Positions 1 through 13,000 of a stretch of DNA of 64,000 nt are shown in pieces. The DNA lies in contig CAMQGK010000140.1 in the NCBI GenBank assembly GCA_947000775.1, forward strand, positions 1,946,501 to 2,010,500, read 5' to 3'. This stretch comes from Pterois miles (taxonomy: Eukaryota > Chordata > Actinopteri > Perciformes > Scorpaenidae). The number at the start of each line of letters is the position of its first letter. The stretch's first letter is position 1. Both the position numbers and the translations under genes were made by a program. The notes under the pieces are model-generated. The model saw only the letters and a list, made by a program, of their open reading frames with translations, searched no databases and had not been told where the DNA came from.

Positions 1-601
1 GATATATATGACCTGACATGACGTAGATATATTTAGTACAGCCAGCAAACCATAATATAATCATCTCTCCCACACATCGGGAGTCTAAATGTCAGATTTC
101 AGGGTAGATGTGCACTTCTCTGTTGATGATCAAACAGTCACACAGGAAGAAACCCACAATGGGGAAAAAACAGCAGTCGACTCAATAGATAAGAGTACAT
201 CACAGTCACATAGTATTTGAGTGCTACAGCTGCTTTTCCTCCACTGAAAAAAATATTTGTTGCTCTGATTATAACTACTATTGTAAGCACTACTAAGCTT
301 TCAAACACTGACTGCAGCAGACGGAGGCATTTTATCAGCAGATGATCAGAAGACTTTAAGAGGAAAAAGAAGTGTGTGTTAAGGCAGAACTGTACATTTC
401 AACACATACTACATCAAGCAACAATTTATGAGGAAGACTTTCTCTTCATAGTAGTAAATAAATTGGCTTTACATCTCATTTTATTTGAGCTGGATAGCTT
501 GGGCACCAGATGAAAGATATCTGATCTCTCTGCATGTATTTAATCATCTAAAAGAGAGGCCTTATTGAGGGATTACAGTGATCTTTATCGATGTCCTGCA
601 G
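1..601 (+). other. Intron end of the first gene
   Basis: This is non-coding, A+T-rich sequence with no credible open frame. It is interpreted as the 3' end of an intron because it finishes in a polypyrimidine-poor but acceptable acceptor, TCGATGTCCTGCAG, at 588-601, immediately before a long in-frame coding exon. No repeat family or regulatory element was recognised in it. Confidence 0.55.
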
Positions 602-1075
602 GTCAAGCCAGTTGTAGCTGTAGAGCTGCCAGACAAACCCAAGCTGCCCACCATCCTCAAAGATGGCAGCAGCAAACAGAACGGCCTCATCTCCACGACA
701 ACATCCACGCCGCCGCAACCGCCCTCCAACGGCAACACGCCGTCGTCTGCTAAGGGTGGGGTCATCGCCACCCCGCCCACTCAGGAGGAAGCCTGGCCGA
801 GAGAGCGCGCTCAGACTCTGTCTGAGCTCAAGAAACAGAGGGCCGCTGCCAAATTGTTGAACCACCCCTTGTTCAACGGTCACCTAGGTAACGGCTCCAC
901 AGACTCCTTCACTGATGCCAAAAACAACTCCGAGGACCCCCGCATGCCGCTGGTCTCCTCCAATGGCAACGCAGTTTACTATACCCCAGCCAGCGGCGAG
1001 CCGCCCCTCCTCAAACTGAAACAGCCAATAGAGGAAGAGCAGCCAAAGGTGCGAACCTGCTGCTGCGTGTCATAG
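602..1075 (+). CDS. Last coding exon of an unidentified protein with a CaaX-like C-terminus
   Basis: The frame opens at a splice acceptor (CAG ending at 601) and runs 157 codons to a TAG at 1073-1075. The upstream part of the gene is outside the window. I do not recognise the family. The peptide begins VKPVVAVELPDKPKLPTILK, is rich in Pro, Ser, Thr, Asn and Gly in its first half, and has a basic, probably helical stretch (SELKKQRAAAKLLNHP) in the middle. No transmembrane segment is visible. It ends in RTCCCVS; CCVS fits a C-a-a-X prenylation box (Ser at X favours farnesylation), and the adjacent cysteines would suit palmitoylation, so a membrane-anchored cytosolic protein is inferred. The exon is clearly more G+C-rich than its surroundings and third positions are C/G-rich, which supports real coding. 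The acceptor places the coding start at 602, so the in-frame ATG at 578 is intronic. Confidence 0.8.
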   Translation, partial: VKPVVAVELPDKPKLPTILKDGSSKQNGLISTTTSTPPQPPSNGNTPSSAKGGVIATPPTQEEAWPRERAQTLSELKKQRAAAKLLNHPLFNGHLGNGSTDSFTDAKNNSEDPRMPLVSSNGNAVYYTPASGEPPLLKLKQPIEEEQPKVRTCCCVS

Positions 1076-2535
1076 CAGCCTGGTCACGTGACTGTTGACA
1101 GAGCAGGAAGTGTTTGCACAGAGAAGTGAGGACCACGCTGTAGGAGAGGAAGGAAGGAAAGAGGGAGTGTTCCTGTCTTTTGATGTCCTTTTCCTCCCCT
1201 CCTTTAAACGTCTCCCAGAGAAGATGGCCTGCCTGAAGGTTTACAAACTTATCCTTGTACCTCCCTGCCATGTGACTGGTGTTTAAGCATGTTTCAAGCG
1301 TAGCAGAGAAGAGGAAAGGAACAGAGTAGTGCCACTTTTTTCCTCCAGGTGTCACTTGGATTCAAATTCCTTATCATATATGGAGTCTCTCTACAAGACA
1401 AATGGATAGACAGAGTGGAAGACGCTGTTGTCCCCTGTGCACCTTTATGAATCAAAACGTGGACAGATGTTTTTAAGCTTTTCACCTGGAAGGTGTCAAA
1501 AATAAGGAAAGTAGAGAAGCTCTCAAGGTGCATGTCCTGCCCTCAGAGATGAAGATGGATTTTTTTTAATACCCTAAATATGGATGGTATAATTAGACAA
1601 TATTTTCTTCAGGACAAACTCGCATTGTTCTACTTTGTTGTCATATTCACGTTGTACTACAACATATCAGAAACAGTGAAACGTAGCAAAAAGAGATCTG
1701 TGACATGTTAAAATGCTGCCTGCGTAAGTAAAGGGAAGGAATGCCATAAAACAGTGTTAGAAATATTCAGGAAGTGTACTTCTACAGCGAGAGATAACAG
1801 GAAAGGGTAAAGCTCTGCACTAGTGTTTGAAACTGTTACTATATTCTGTCGACTATACTTCACCTCACCGTCCGCTCATATCAAACCTGAACTGACAGGT
1901 CGTGCTCCGTTTTATGCATAACCCGCTTTGTGCTCTCTTCTGTTTAGATAATTTAAGCAAACATGGTTGAAAATTGACTGTACATTTCTTTGTATTTATG
2001 AACTTAATGTAATGTGTAAAGAAAAACATATTATGGTTCCTAAAGTTGAGTGTATTTATTATTTGGATGGTGTGTGGAGAGCGTGAATGCAATATGAGAT
2101 GAGCTGGGGAGTCTTCCAGCAAAGCACCTTGTGACATGGAAAATCAAAACTGATCAAGTGAAGTAAGGGTTACTGTCAGCTATACAGTATGTACATGTTA
2201 CTATAATCACACAGAACAAGCCATCCTACTGGGATGGGTTTCATATTTGTGTCATTACAAATAACAGTGTTATCTGTTTATGTTTTGTTTGTTTTTTTCT
2301 GGTGGCCATTGTGTGGCTTTATCTTCTCCCAGTCACTGTATTTGTTTCATTAACAGAAATTGTAAATGTTATATAATGAATTACTGTAATTGTATGCTTG
2401 CCTCAGTTTTTTTATTTAAACATGAATATACACATGGATTTGGTATGTAGCAAGCCCAAACAATTATGTCCTTGAATGCATCGTGGGTTCAACATAAAAT
2501 ATAATAATAAGGACTAGAAGTAGCTTCTCTGCTTA

Positions 2536-2602
2536 ATTAAAGGAATAGTTTGACATGTTGGGAAATATGCTTTCTTGCTGAAGGCTAGATGAGAAGCGTC
2601 AT
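2536..2602 (+). repeat. Truncated fish interspersed repeat (GGAATAGTTTGACAT family)
   Basis: The words AAAGGAATAGTTTGACATGT, GGGAAATATGCTTTCTTGCT and AGATGAGAAG in this order match a repeat that I know as very common in percomorph genomes. Only one end is present; it stops where the next repeat begins. Confidence 0.5.
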
Positions 2603-2603
2603 T

Positions 2604-3065
2604 TAAAGGAGCAGTGCATAGCATTTTGGGGGATGTATTAGCAGAAATTGAATATAATATACAGAACTGTGTTTTCATTTGTGTATAATCCCCTGAAACT
2701 AAGCATTGTTGTGTTTTCATTAGCTTAGAATGAGTCCGTCAGTCGCCACGTTTCTACAGTAGCCCAGCATGGACAAACCGAACGCTGGCTGCAGTGTTCA
2801 CAGGCTCACAGGCAAAAGAGAGCCTTTTGTGTTTTTACGTTACCTATGTAACTGTGAAACCGCGGTACCGTCAGCCGCCATCAGACTTCCATTGCTGCTG
2901 AAGTAGTGTTATTATGGTAAGGATGGCCTCTGGGCGAACGGCGGTAACACAGATTTGCACTCATGTTACTGCAGTCTTGGAAAGAGGGGAGCGAGCGGAG
3001 GGGTACTTAACTGGTTGCAATCTGCAACCACACCACTAGATGGCATCAACTACCTTTAACGCAGA
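2604..3065 (+). repeat. Non-autonomous DNA-transposon-like repeat (AAAGGAGCAGTG family)
   Basis: The left end reads TAAAGGAGCAGTGCATAGCA and continues with GGGGGATGTATTAGCAGAAA. The right part holds GGTTGCAATCTGCAACCACA followed by CCACTAGATGGCATCAACT. This combination is a widespread teleost MITE-like family whose intact right end is the inverse of its left end. Here the right terminus is diverged, so no target duplication can be defined. The copy lies within the putative 3'UTR. Confidence 0.6.
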
Positions 3066-4105
3066 TATGAATGGTATCAATATCTAATTCTCAGAAAGAA
3101 AGCGAGCATGCATACTTCCCAAAATGTTGAACTACTTATTTCATCTAATAAGAGCTCCTCTGATCTCCTTGTGAGTGCCAAAGAGTCTTCCATGATTTAA
3201 GAAACAACTTATAAGGAAATGTGAAAACATTGGGGGAATCTTTGCCCAGATTTGTTTGTTTCTGACATCCAACCCTATGTGATTACCCACAATGCCACTA
3301 CCACTTTGCCCCCACAACATCACTGTACAGTGTCAAATATTGTAAATATGTTTGTATTAGTATCCCTGTATCTGTTCCCATGAACTGCATTTAAATGTCT
3401 GTTATTGTTTAGGAACATATAGAAATACGCAAATACCCACATCGATGAACAGTGTCAGACATTTGGTTGTCGAGATGGAAGCTCTGAGTCGATGTAGACC
3501 CCCTTCGTAGTCCAACAGTCTAAAACCTATCTGGAAAGACGAGTGCACCCAGGTGTCATCATCATACTCAGTATTTTCTCCCTGCTGTTGCTGTGACTTT
3601 TTTTGAATTTGCAAAGGTCAGTTTCTTAGAAGCAGTTTGTTTTCCAGCTCAGTTTGAGGAAGTAGAAATTAAGTCACAGTCAAAGAGATTGCTATATCCT
3701 CTGTTTTTGGTTCCTTATTTTTTATTTTTTATTTTTTTTGTTAAAAAGAGGAGTCAAAGGCAGTGACATCATCTTGTTATGAGTCAGCCGTGATTGATCA
3801 GTTATCCTGCTGCAATCAGTTCCACTGAAATGCCAGTTTTGCTTCCTTACTAAAGAAATCACATTCAGTTGTAATTTGAAACTATGACCTGGTCAGTGAC
3901 TCAGTATTACCCAGAAAGGGACAGTCAACATGTTAAAAAGTACCCTGTGTCCTTGTGGTATAGATCAGAGCTTGTGTTTGTCTGCAAGCCACGTCGTCAA
4001 TAACAATAAGATTATAAAGACGAAAAACTACTGATTTTGTAATTACTGGAATATATTGATGGTTGCATTAACATATTTTGAATAAATTGTATATTTTGAG
4101 AATTT

Positions 4106-6879
4106 TATATGGTGTCCTCTGAATTAGTGAAGCTCTTTTGTGCCGTCAGGTACGATGGATTTCTTACAGCTGTAACAAGATGGTGCCCAGCAGGCCTGGA
4201 CACAGGCATCATCTCTGTGAGATAACGCAAGACCTTTGAAAACATTAACAGGCATCTCATGGACCACACTGTGATATGATTAACTGAGAAAATAATCAGT
4301 GGATTGAAGCTGCTATTGATAATATTCAGCCAGTAGATGTCACATTCTCCCTCCCTCGGTCCAACAAGCTTCACTAGATATAATTAGTTATTTTAAGCTT
4401 CCATGGAGTTTGTGCTGGAGTCTGAGTTGTGGTGGGAGCTGGTCGTTTGCTGGCGTTAGCGGACTCCATTTCTAACCAAACATTAGCTGTGGTTGCGCAC
4501 GCGCATGACACCGCATCCGTTAAACGTCCTGCATTCTTCACATTAAAAGCAGTCTACAGGCTGAGAGAAGAAACCCAGAAAGTTGCCGAAGGTCTCATTT
4601 TTTTAGGTTAGGTTAAAACCTGTTTACACAGGAAAGGCCATATTTTTATTCAGCACCTTTCTAAAGTTCTATAGATGGTTTTTTTTTTTTAAGAAATATT
4701 TGTCTACATACAAATAATATTAAGTATGAATAGTTGTCACTCATGTTGAGAGAACCAAATGTTCATCTTTTAAAAGCACTTGCTATTTTCTTGAAAACTA
4801 TATTCAGACTCTTAATTGCTGAAGTCAGATGAATATACTGTGTTCAGCTCACGTCTGTATGCCGTATGAAGGTTATAAACAGTTTATCTCACCCGACACG
4901 TCTGCTTTCTTTGCCCTACTCCTACAGCTCATTTCTGCTGTGCAGCAGGCCGAGGCTGGACCGTCCTTCACACCACAGCTGTCAGGGTCTTGGCCCGGCA
5001 TCAACTGCTTCCTTCAATGATGTTCTGTGTCTTTTTTTGCTTTCTCTTTTTTTCTGAACTTCCTCTCATTCACAGGCTGCGAGTTCAGCGGGGTCAACAT
5101 TTCTACAGGCTGCACCCAACACTCATTTTTCAGGCACATGACAGTCGGGTTCGAGAGACAAGTACAGAAGACAGGTTAGAAGAGCAATAGTGTACTTTCT
5201 GTTTCCTCAAGTTCCCTGTGAGCCACATTTAGTGGAACCTTTTTAATGTGATTTAAATATACTTTCTCCGCTTTCAGATTTTCCTCAGCGACAGCTCATG
5301 AAAAAATACAGCCGTTTGCTACCGTTTCATTGCTGTTGATTTTAAGGGCGTGACCTTGTCGCTGATATAGTTGTCTGTCTTTTATGGAGAGGCTTATCAG
5401 TGTTTACAGTACATTAGGCTGTTATAAAACAGCACTTACTGGCTAATATATCAGATCAGGGATTTAAAAACAACCTAATCTGTCAAACATCTACATCAGG
5501 TTACAGTCCTCGATGTGTCTTGAGCAAACATTAGGAGAAATCCCTCTTTCATGTGAGCCTCCCTCAGTATGTCTAAGGCATATAGACAGAGAGGAGCACA
5601 ATGGTGCTGAAAACACATGATCCAGGCTGCATTGACCTCCTCTGCATGGCCTGGCTTTTACTATTGTGCCTGAGCTACACCGAGTCCAGGCCAGCTGGCT
5701 CCGGTCCCAGTCCTCCAGCCCTCTCTTCACTGAAGGACGAAGTGGATCCGTGCCAGAAAGAGCATACAGAAGCATACTGACCACTCCGCTGGACGCATAA
5801 ATGGAGGCATGATGATGGACGGTACTGAGGAGCAGTCGGGGGTGTGGAGCATAAAGTAGGAAAATGAACCGATGCCAGGCGTTGCTTAGATACTGACCAC
5901 CGTGATGTAGGGACGGGTGGAAAGAAGGGACGTTTGATGAAATAAAGATGACATGCAAATGGCCGGCCTGAAAGTGGGCCTGTGCTGGGAGGAGACCACA
6001 GCTATTGACCATCCTGCCAGCTTGTTAGAAGACGGATAGAAGAGCTGCACATAAAGAAGGGACGGAGGGATGGCTCAGTGGGTCAGAACGTCTGCCCGGT
6101 TCCCAGGATCTGTTGGACTTAACTGGGCTTCAGTGTCCTATTCAGCTTGAATTTAAGATGTCTCAGTAGAGCGAGTCTGTCTGTCTGACCGCTGATAAAA
6201 TCCTATCGACCGAGGGGTTTACACTCAGATTGAAGTCAGTTACTCACACACGGGCGGCAGTACAACAGCTACGGCACTAAAGCTGAGCGATTTTTGCTGG
6301 TGTTAGCATTTAGCTCAAAGCACTTGTGTAAGTGCAGCGTCACAGAGCTGCAGGAGACGACAGAAAATAATCCTAAAATAATCAAATTAATGTTTGGTGC
6401 TATGAAATGTGCTCCAGAGTTATAATAAGGTAAATCTCTTTATGTGTGTTAAACAAAACCTAAAACGATTAATTTAGTTACTTGTTAATCAGAATTTGCT
6501 GGGAATCATTCATTTTAATGTGCGTTACAATCATCACAATTCAGCTGTTTTTTTAATGACAAAAGTTTTTCACTACAGGTCCAACAGCTATTGAGAAAAC
6601 GTTCCCATGAACAGCTGAACACTACAGGAATAAGAGAAAGTACGAAGGAGCTCCAGCAGTTGGAGTCATGACACATCAGCAGCCCCACAGTATAAACCTC
6701 CAAACAAACTGAAGTTTGACTAAAGGAGAAAATGTTAGTCCACAAACAGGCTTGTTTCAAGAAACCAGATTAACTGTTTTTTTCTGAGTGCTTCACCTGA
6801 GCTGCAGCATTTCCTTCCCTCAGTGACAAATTCCCGATCAACTTTATAATTAAAAAGCTATAACTAAAAAATAACAAAT
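4106..6879. other. Intergenic region without recognisable genes
   Basis: About 2.8 kb of mixed-composition non-coding DNA. The 173-codon minus-strand frame at 5491-6012 has no family resemblance, no splice context and no codon bias, and is not called. A weak tRNA-like A-box phrase (TGGCTCAGTGGGTCAGAACG near 6071) has no matching B box in place. Nothing else was identified. Confidence 0.5.
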
Positions 6880-7081
6880 AAATGATTGTCATGATAGATG
6901 TCATAGTATAATATGTCTAATTTATATGTATATGCATGTAAAATTTGCATAATTAAGTATGCCATAAAGAATTTGATAACAGTATGCCATAAGAAATGTC
7001 TTAAAAGTGTAATAATATAGTATGAAATATAATTTGTACGATTTAGTATGTATGTTAAAAAGTCATAGTATAGTCAAAGCC
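6880..7081 (-). repeat. Left edge of the satellite-like array, in inverted orientation
   Basis: Words such as GTCATAGTATAATATG, GTATGCCATAA and AAAAAGTCATAGTATAG are the reverse complement of the units that make up the main array to the right. The orientation flips at about 7071-7091, where AAAAAGTCATAG and CTATGACTTTTTT face each other across a short loop. Confidence 0.7.
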
Positions 7082-10000
7082 TATGACTTTTTTCATCATA
7101 CTATACGATGACTTCTATGGCATTTTTTGACATAATATAATATAGAGAGAGTGTTGTCATACTATAATAGAGTGTTGTCATACTATAGTATGACATTTTT
7201 CCACATACAACTTTTTTTTTTTCCAACTATGACTTTTTAACATACTATATGATGCCTTTTTGTCATACTATAGTAGGACTATAGAATGATGTTTTAATGA
7301 CTTGGCACAATATTCAATTTTTTTTTTCATCATACTATACTATGACCTTTTATGATTTTTTTTTCCGCATACTATGAAATGACGTTTTAATGACTTTTTG
7401 ACACAATATTCAATCACACTTTTTTCATCATGCAGTACTATGACTTTTTATGATTTTTTTCAACATGCTATAATATTACAGTTTTAGGACTTTTGCGACA
7501 TACTATACAAGACTTCTTTTATCACTTTTCCCATCATACGATACTATGACTTCTTTTGACATGCTATACTATGACTTTTTTCACATACCATAAAATGACT
7601 TTTATCCAACATACTATACGATGACTTCATTTTTTTGACCTACTATAGTATGAGTTTTGTCATAAAATAACTTTTTTCTGACTTATTCCGTCATACTATA
7701 CTGTGATTTTTTTTCGACACACTAAACTATGATTTTAATAACTTTTTCTGACATACTATACTATGACTTTTTAAGGACTTTTTTCAACATACTAAAATAT
7801 TATGTTTTTATGACTTTTTCGACATACTATACAATGACTTTTTTATGATTTTTTCAACATACTATACTATGAGTTTTGTCATACTATAGTGTAACTTTTT
7901 TCGACATACTGTACTATGACACTTTTATGACTTTTTCAACATACTATAATATTACAGTTTTATGACTTTTTTTCAACATACTATACTATGAGTTTTGTCA
8001 TACTATAATGTAACTTTAGTTTTCTGACTGTTGCGACATACTATACTATGACTTTTAATGAATTTTTTGACATACTATACTTTGACTTTTTTGCCATACT
8101 ATGGTAGGACTTTTTTGAACATAATACAATATTACATTTTTATGACTTTTGCAACATACTATACAATGACTTTTTTTAACATGCTATGCAATGACTTTTA
8201 CGACATACGATACTATGTCTATCTTCAACATACTACACTGAGATTTTTCGACATAAAGTACTATGGCTTTTTTATGACTTTTGCAACATACCATACTATG
8301 ACCTTTTGCAACATACTATACTATGACTTTTTTCCAACATACTATCCTATGAGTTTTGTCATACTATAGTATAGCTTTTTTCAACATACTATACTATGAC
8401 ATTGTTATGACTTTTTCAACATACTATAATATTACAGTTTTATGACTTTTGTGACATACTATACTATGACTTTTTGCGACATACTATACTATGAGTTTTG
8501 TCATACTATAATGTAACTTTTTTCGACATACTATACTATGACATTTTTATGACTTTTTCAACATATTATAATATTGGTTTTCTGACTGTTGTGACATACT
8601 TTACTATGACTTTTAAAGAATTTTTTGACATACTATACTTTGACTTTTTTTCATCATCGTATGCGATGACTTTTTTATGACTTTTGCAACATACTATACT
8701 ATGACCTTTTGCGACATACTATGCTATGACTTTTTCTCAACATACTATACTATGAGTTTTGTCATACTATAGTATAACTTTTTTCGACATACTATACTAT
8801 GACATTTTTTGACTTTTTCAACGTACTATAATATTACAGTTTTATAACTTTTGTGTCATACTATAGTAGGACTTTTTTCAACATACTACAATATTTACAT
8901 TTTTTCTTAATGACTTTTTGCGACATACTATACTATGACTTTTTTCATGAATTTTTTGAATTTTTTGACATAGTATACTTTGACTTTTTTCATGAATTTT
9001 TTGAATTTTTTGACATAGTATACTTTGACTTTTTTCATCATATGAAGTCATTTTTTATTACTTTTTTCAACTTACTATACTATGACTTTTTCCAACATCC
9101 TCTACTTTGACTTTTTTGTCATACTATAGTAGGACTTTTTTCAACATACGACAATATTACATTTTTATGACTTTTGCAACATACTGATTATTTTATAATT
9201 TTTTCAACATACTATGACTTACTATACACACTACATACTATACTGTGACTTTTTTTAAACATAATATGCAATGACTTTTTTTTAAACATAATATGCAATG
9301 ACTTTTACGACATACTATACTGTGGCATTTTTATGATTTTTTCAACATACTATAATATTACAGTTTTATGACTTTTTGCGACATACTATACTATGACTTT
9401 TTGCGACACACTATACTATGACTTTTTTTTTCAACATACTATACTATGAGTTTTGTCATACTATAGAATAACTTTTTTCAACATACTATACTATGAAATT
9501 TTATGACTTTTTCTACATACTATATTAGTTTTCTGACTTTTGCGACATACTACACTATGACTTTTTGCGACATACTATACTATGATTTTTTGCGACATAC
9601 TATACTATGACTTTTTAATGAATTTTTTGACATACTATACTTTGACTTTTTTTTCATCATACTATGTGATGACTTTTCATGACTTTTTTATACTTACTAT
9701 TCTATGACTTTTTCCAACATACTACTTTGACTTTTTTGCCATACTATGGTAGGACTTTTTTCAACATACTACAATATTACATTTTTATGACTTTTGCAAT
9801 GACTTTTTTTAACATGCTATGCAATGACTTTTACGACATACGATACTATGTCTATCTTCAACATACTACACTGAGATTTTTCGACATACAGTACTATGAC
9901 TTTTTAAACATACTATAATATTACAGTTTTATGACTTGTGACATACTATACTATGACTTTTGCGACATACTATACTATGACTTTTTCAACATACTATAAT

Positions 10001-13000
10001 ATTAGTTTTATGACTTTTGCGACATACTATACTATGACTTTTTTCCAACATACTATACTTTTGTTTTGTCATACTATAGTATAACTTTTTTTGACATACT
10101 ATACTATGACATTTTTATGACTTTTTCAACATACTATAATATTACAGTTTTATGACTTTTGCCACATACTATACTATGACTTTTGTGACATACTATACTA
10201 TGACTTTTTGTCAACATACTATACTGTGAGTTTTGTCATACTATAGTATAACTTTTTCGGCATACGATACTATGACATCTTTCTGAGTTTTTCAACATAT
10301 TATAATATTACAGTTTTTTTGTCAACATACTATACTATGAGTTTTATCATACTATAGTATAACTTTTTTCAGCATATACTGTGACATTTTGTGACTTTTT
10401 CTACATACTATATTAGTTTTCTGACTTTTGCGACATGCTATACTATGACTTTTGCGACATGCTATACTATGACTTTTGCGACATACTATAGTATGACTTT
10501 TTGCGACATACTATACTATGACTTTTTGCGACATACTATACTATGACTTTTTTAATGAATTTTTTGACATACTATACTTTGACTTTTTTCATCATACTAT
10601 GCAATGACTTTTTATGACTTTTTTCAACTTACTGTACTATGACTTTTTCCAACATACTATACTTTGACTTTTTTGTCATGCTACAGTAGGACTTTTTTCA
10701 ACATACTACAATATTACATTTTTATAACTTTTGCAACATACTATACAATGATTATTTTATAATTTTTTCAACATACTATGACTTTTTTAACATACTATAC
10801 TATGACTTTTTTTAAACATACTATGCAATGACTTTTGCAACATACCATACTGTCTTTCTTCAACATACTACACTGAGATTTTTTGACACACAATACTATG
10901 ACTTTTTATGACTTTTGCAACATACTGTACTATGACTTTTTGCGACATACTATGCCATGACTTTTTTCAACATACTATACTATGAGTTTTGTCATACTAT
11001 AGTATAACTTTTTTCGACATACTATACTATGACATTTTTATGACTTTTTCAACATACTATAATATTAGTTTTCTGACTTTTGCGACATGCTATACTATGA
11101 CTTTTGCAACATACTATACTATGACTTTTTGCGACATACTATACTATAACTTTTTGCGACATACTATACTATGACTTTTTGCGACATACTATACTGACTT
11201 TTTTAATGAATTTTTTGACATACTATACTTTGACTTTTTTCATCATACTATACAATGACACTGAGATTTTTTGACATACAATACTATGACTTTTTATGAC
11301 TTTTGCAACATACTATACTATGACTTTTTGCGACATACTATGCTATGACTTTTTCTCAACATACTATACTATGAGTTTTGTCATACTATAGTATAACTTT
11401 TTTCGACATACTATACTATGACATTTTATGACTTTTTCAACATACTATAATATTACAGTTTTATGACTTTTTGCGACATACTATACTATGACTTTTTTCA
11501 ACTTACTATACTATGACTTTTTCCAACATACTATACTTTGACTTTTTTGTCATACTATAGTAGGACTTTTTTCAACATACTACAATATTACATTTTTATG
11601 ACTTTTACAACATACTATACAATGATTATTTTATAATTTTTTCAACATACTATACTATGACTTTTTTTAAACATACTATGCAATGACTTTTACAACATAC
11701 TATACTGTCTATCTTCAACATACTACACTGAGATTTTTTAACATACAATACTGTGACTTTTTCTGACTTTTGCAACATACTATACTATGACTTTTTGCGA
11801 CATACTATGCTATGACTTTTTTTCAACATACTATACTATGAGTTTTGTCATACTATAGTATGACTTTTTTCGACATACTATACTATGACGTTTTTATGAC
11901 TTTTTCAACATACTATAATATTAGTTTTCTGACTTTTGCGACATGCTATTCTATGACTTTTGCAACATACTATACTATGAGTTTTGTCATACTACAGTAT
12001 AACTTTTTCCGACATACTATACTATGACGTTTTTATGACTTTTTCAGCATACTATAATATTAGTTTTCTGACTTTTGCGACATGCTATTCTATGACTTTT
12101 GCAACATACTATACTATGACTTTTTGCGACATACTATACTATAACTTTTTGCGACATACTATACTATGACTTTTTGCGACATACTATACTGTGACTTTTT
12201 TTTTCAACATACTATACTATGAGTTTTGTCATACTACAGTATAACTTTTTCCGACATACTATACTATGACATTTTATGACTTTTTCAACATACTATAATA
12301 TTACAGTTTTATGACTTTTTGCGACATACTATACTATGACTTTTTATGACCTTTTTCAACTTACTATACTATGACTTTTTCCAACATACTATACTTTGAC
12401 TTTTTTGTCATACTATAGTAGGACTTTTTTCAACATACTACAGTATTACATTTTTATGACTTTTGCAACATACTATACAATGATTATTTTATAATTTTTT
12501 CGACATACTATAATATGACTTTTTCAACATACTATACTATGACTTTTTTTAAACATACTATGCAATGACTTTTACAACATACTATACTGTCTTTCTTCAA
12601 CATACTACACTGAGATTTTTTGACATACAATACTATGACTTTTTTTGACTTTTGCAACATACTATACTGTGACTTTTTGCGACATACTATGCTATGACTT
12701 TTTTTCAACATACTATACTATGAGTTTTGTCATACTATAGTATAACTTTTTTCGACATACTATACTATATTTTTATGACTTTTTCAACATACTATAATAT
12801 TACAGTTTTATGACTTTTTGCGACATACTATACTAGGACTTTTTTAATGAATTTTTTTAATTTTTTGACATAGTATACTTTGACTTTTTTCATCATATGA
12901 AGTCATCATACGATGACTTTTTTATTACTTTTTTCAACTTACTATACTATGACTTTTTCCAACATCCTCTACTTTGACTTTTTTGTCATACTATAGTAGG

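Larger units (their letters stand above)
1076..4105 (+). other. Probable 3'UTR of the CaaX-ending gene
   Basis: Sequence after the TAG stop is A+T-rich and non-coding for about 3 kb. A canonical AATAAA lies at 4081-4086, followed by a T/GT-rich stretch, and is the best candidate polyadenylation signal; weaker variants occur earlier, so a shorter UTR is possible. Two old interspersed repeats sit inside it (about 2536-3080). Confidence 0.45.

Noticed and set aside
5491..6012. 173-codon minus-strand open frame
   Set aside because: No family resemblance, no coding bias, no splice signals that extend it; probably chance.
6069..6115. tRNA-like A-box phrase GATGGCTCAGTGGGTCAGAA
   Set aside because: No B box at the required distance and no tRNA fold; may be a SINE scrap but cannot be supported.
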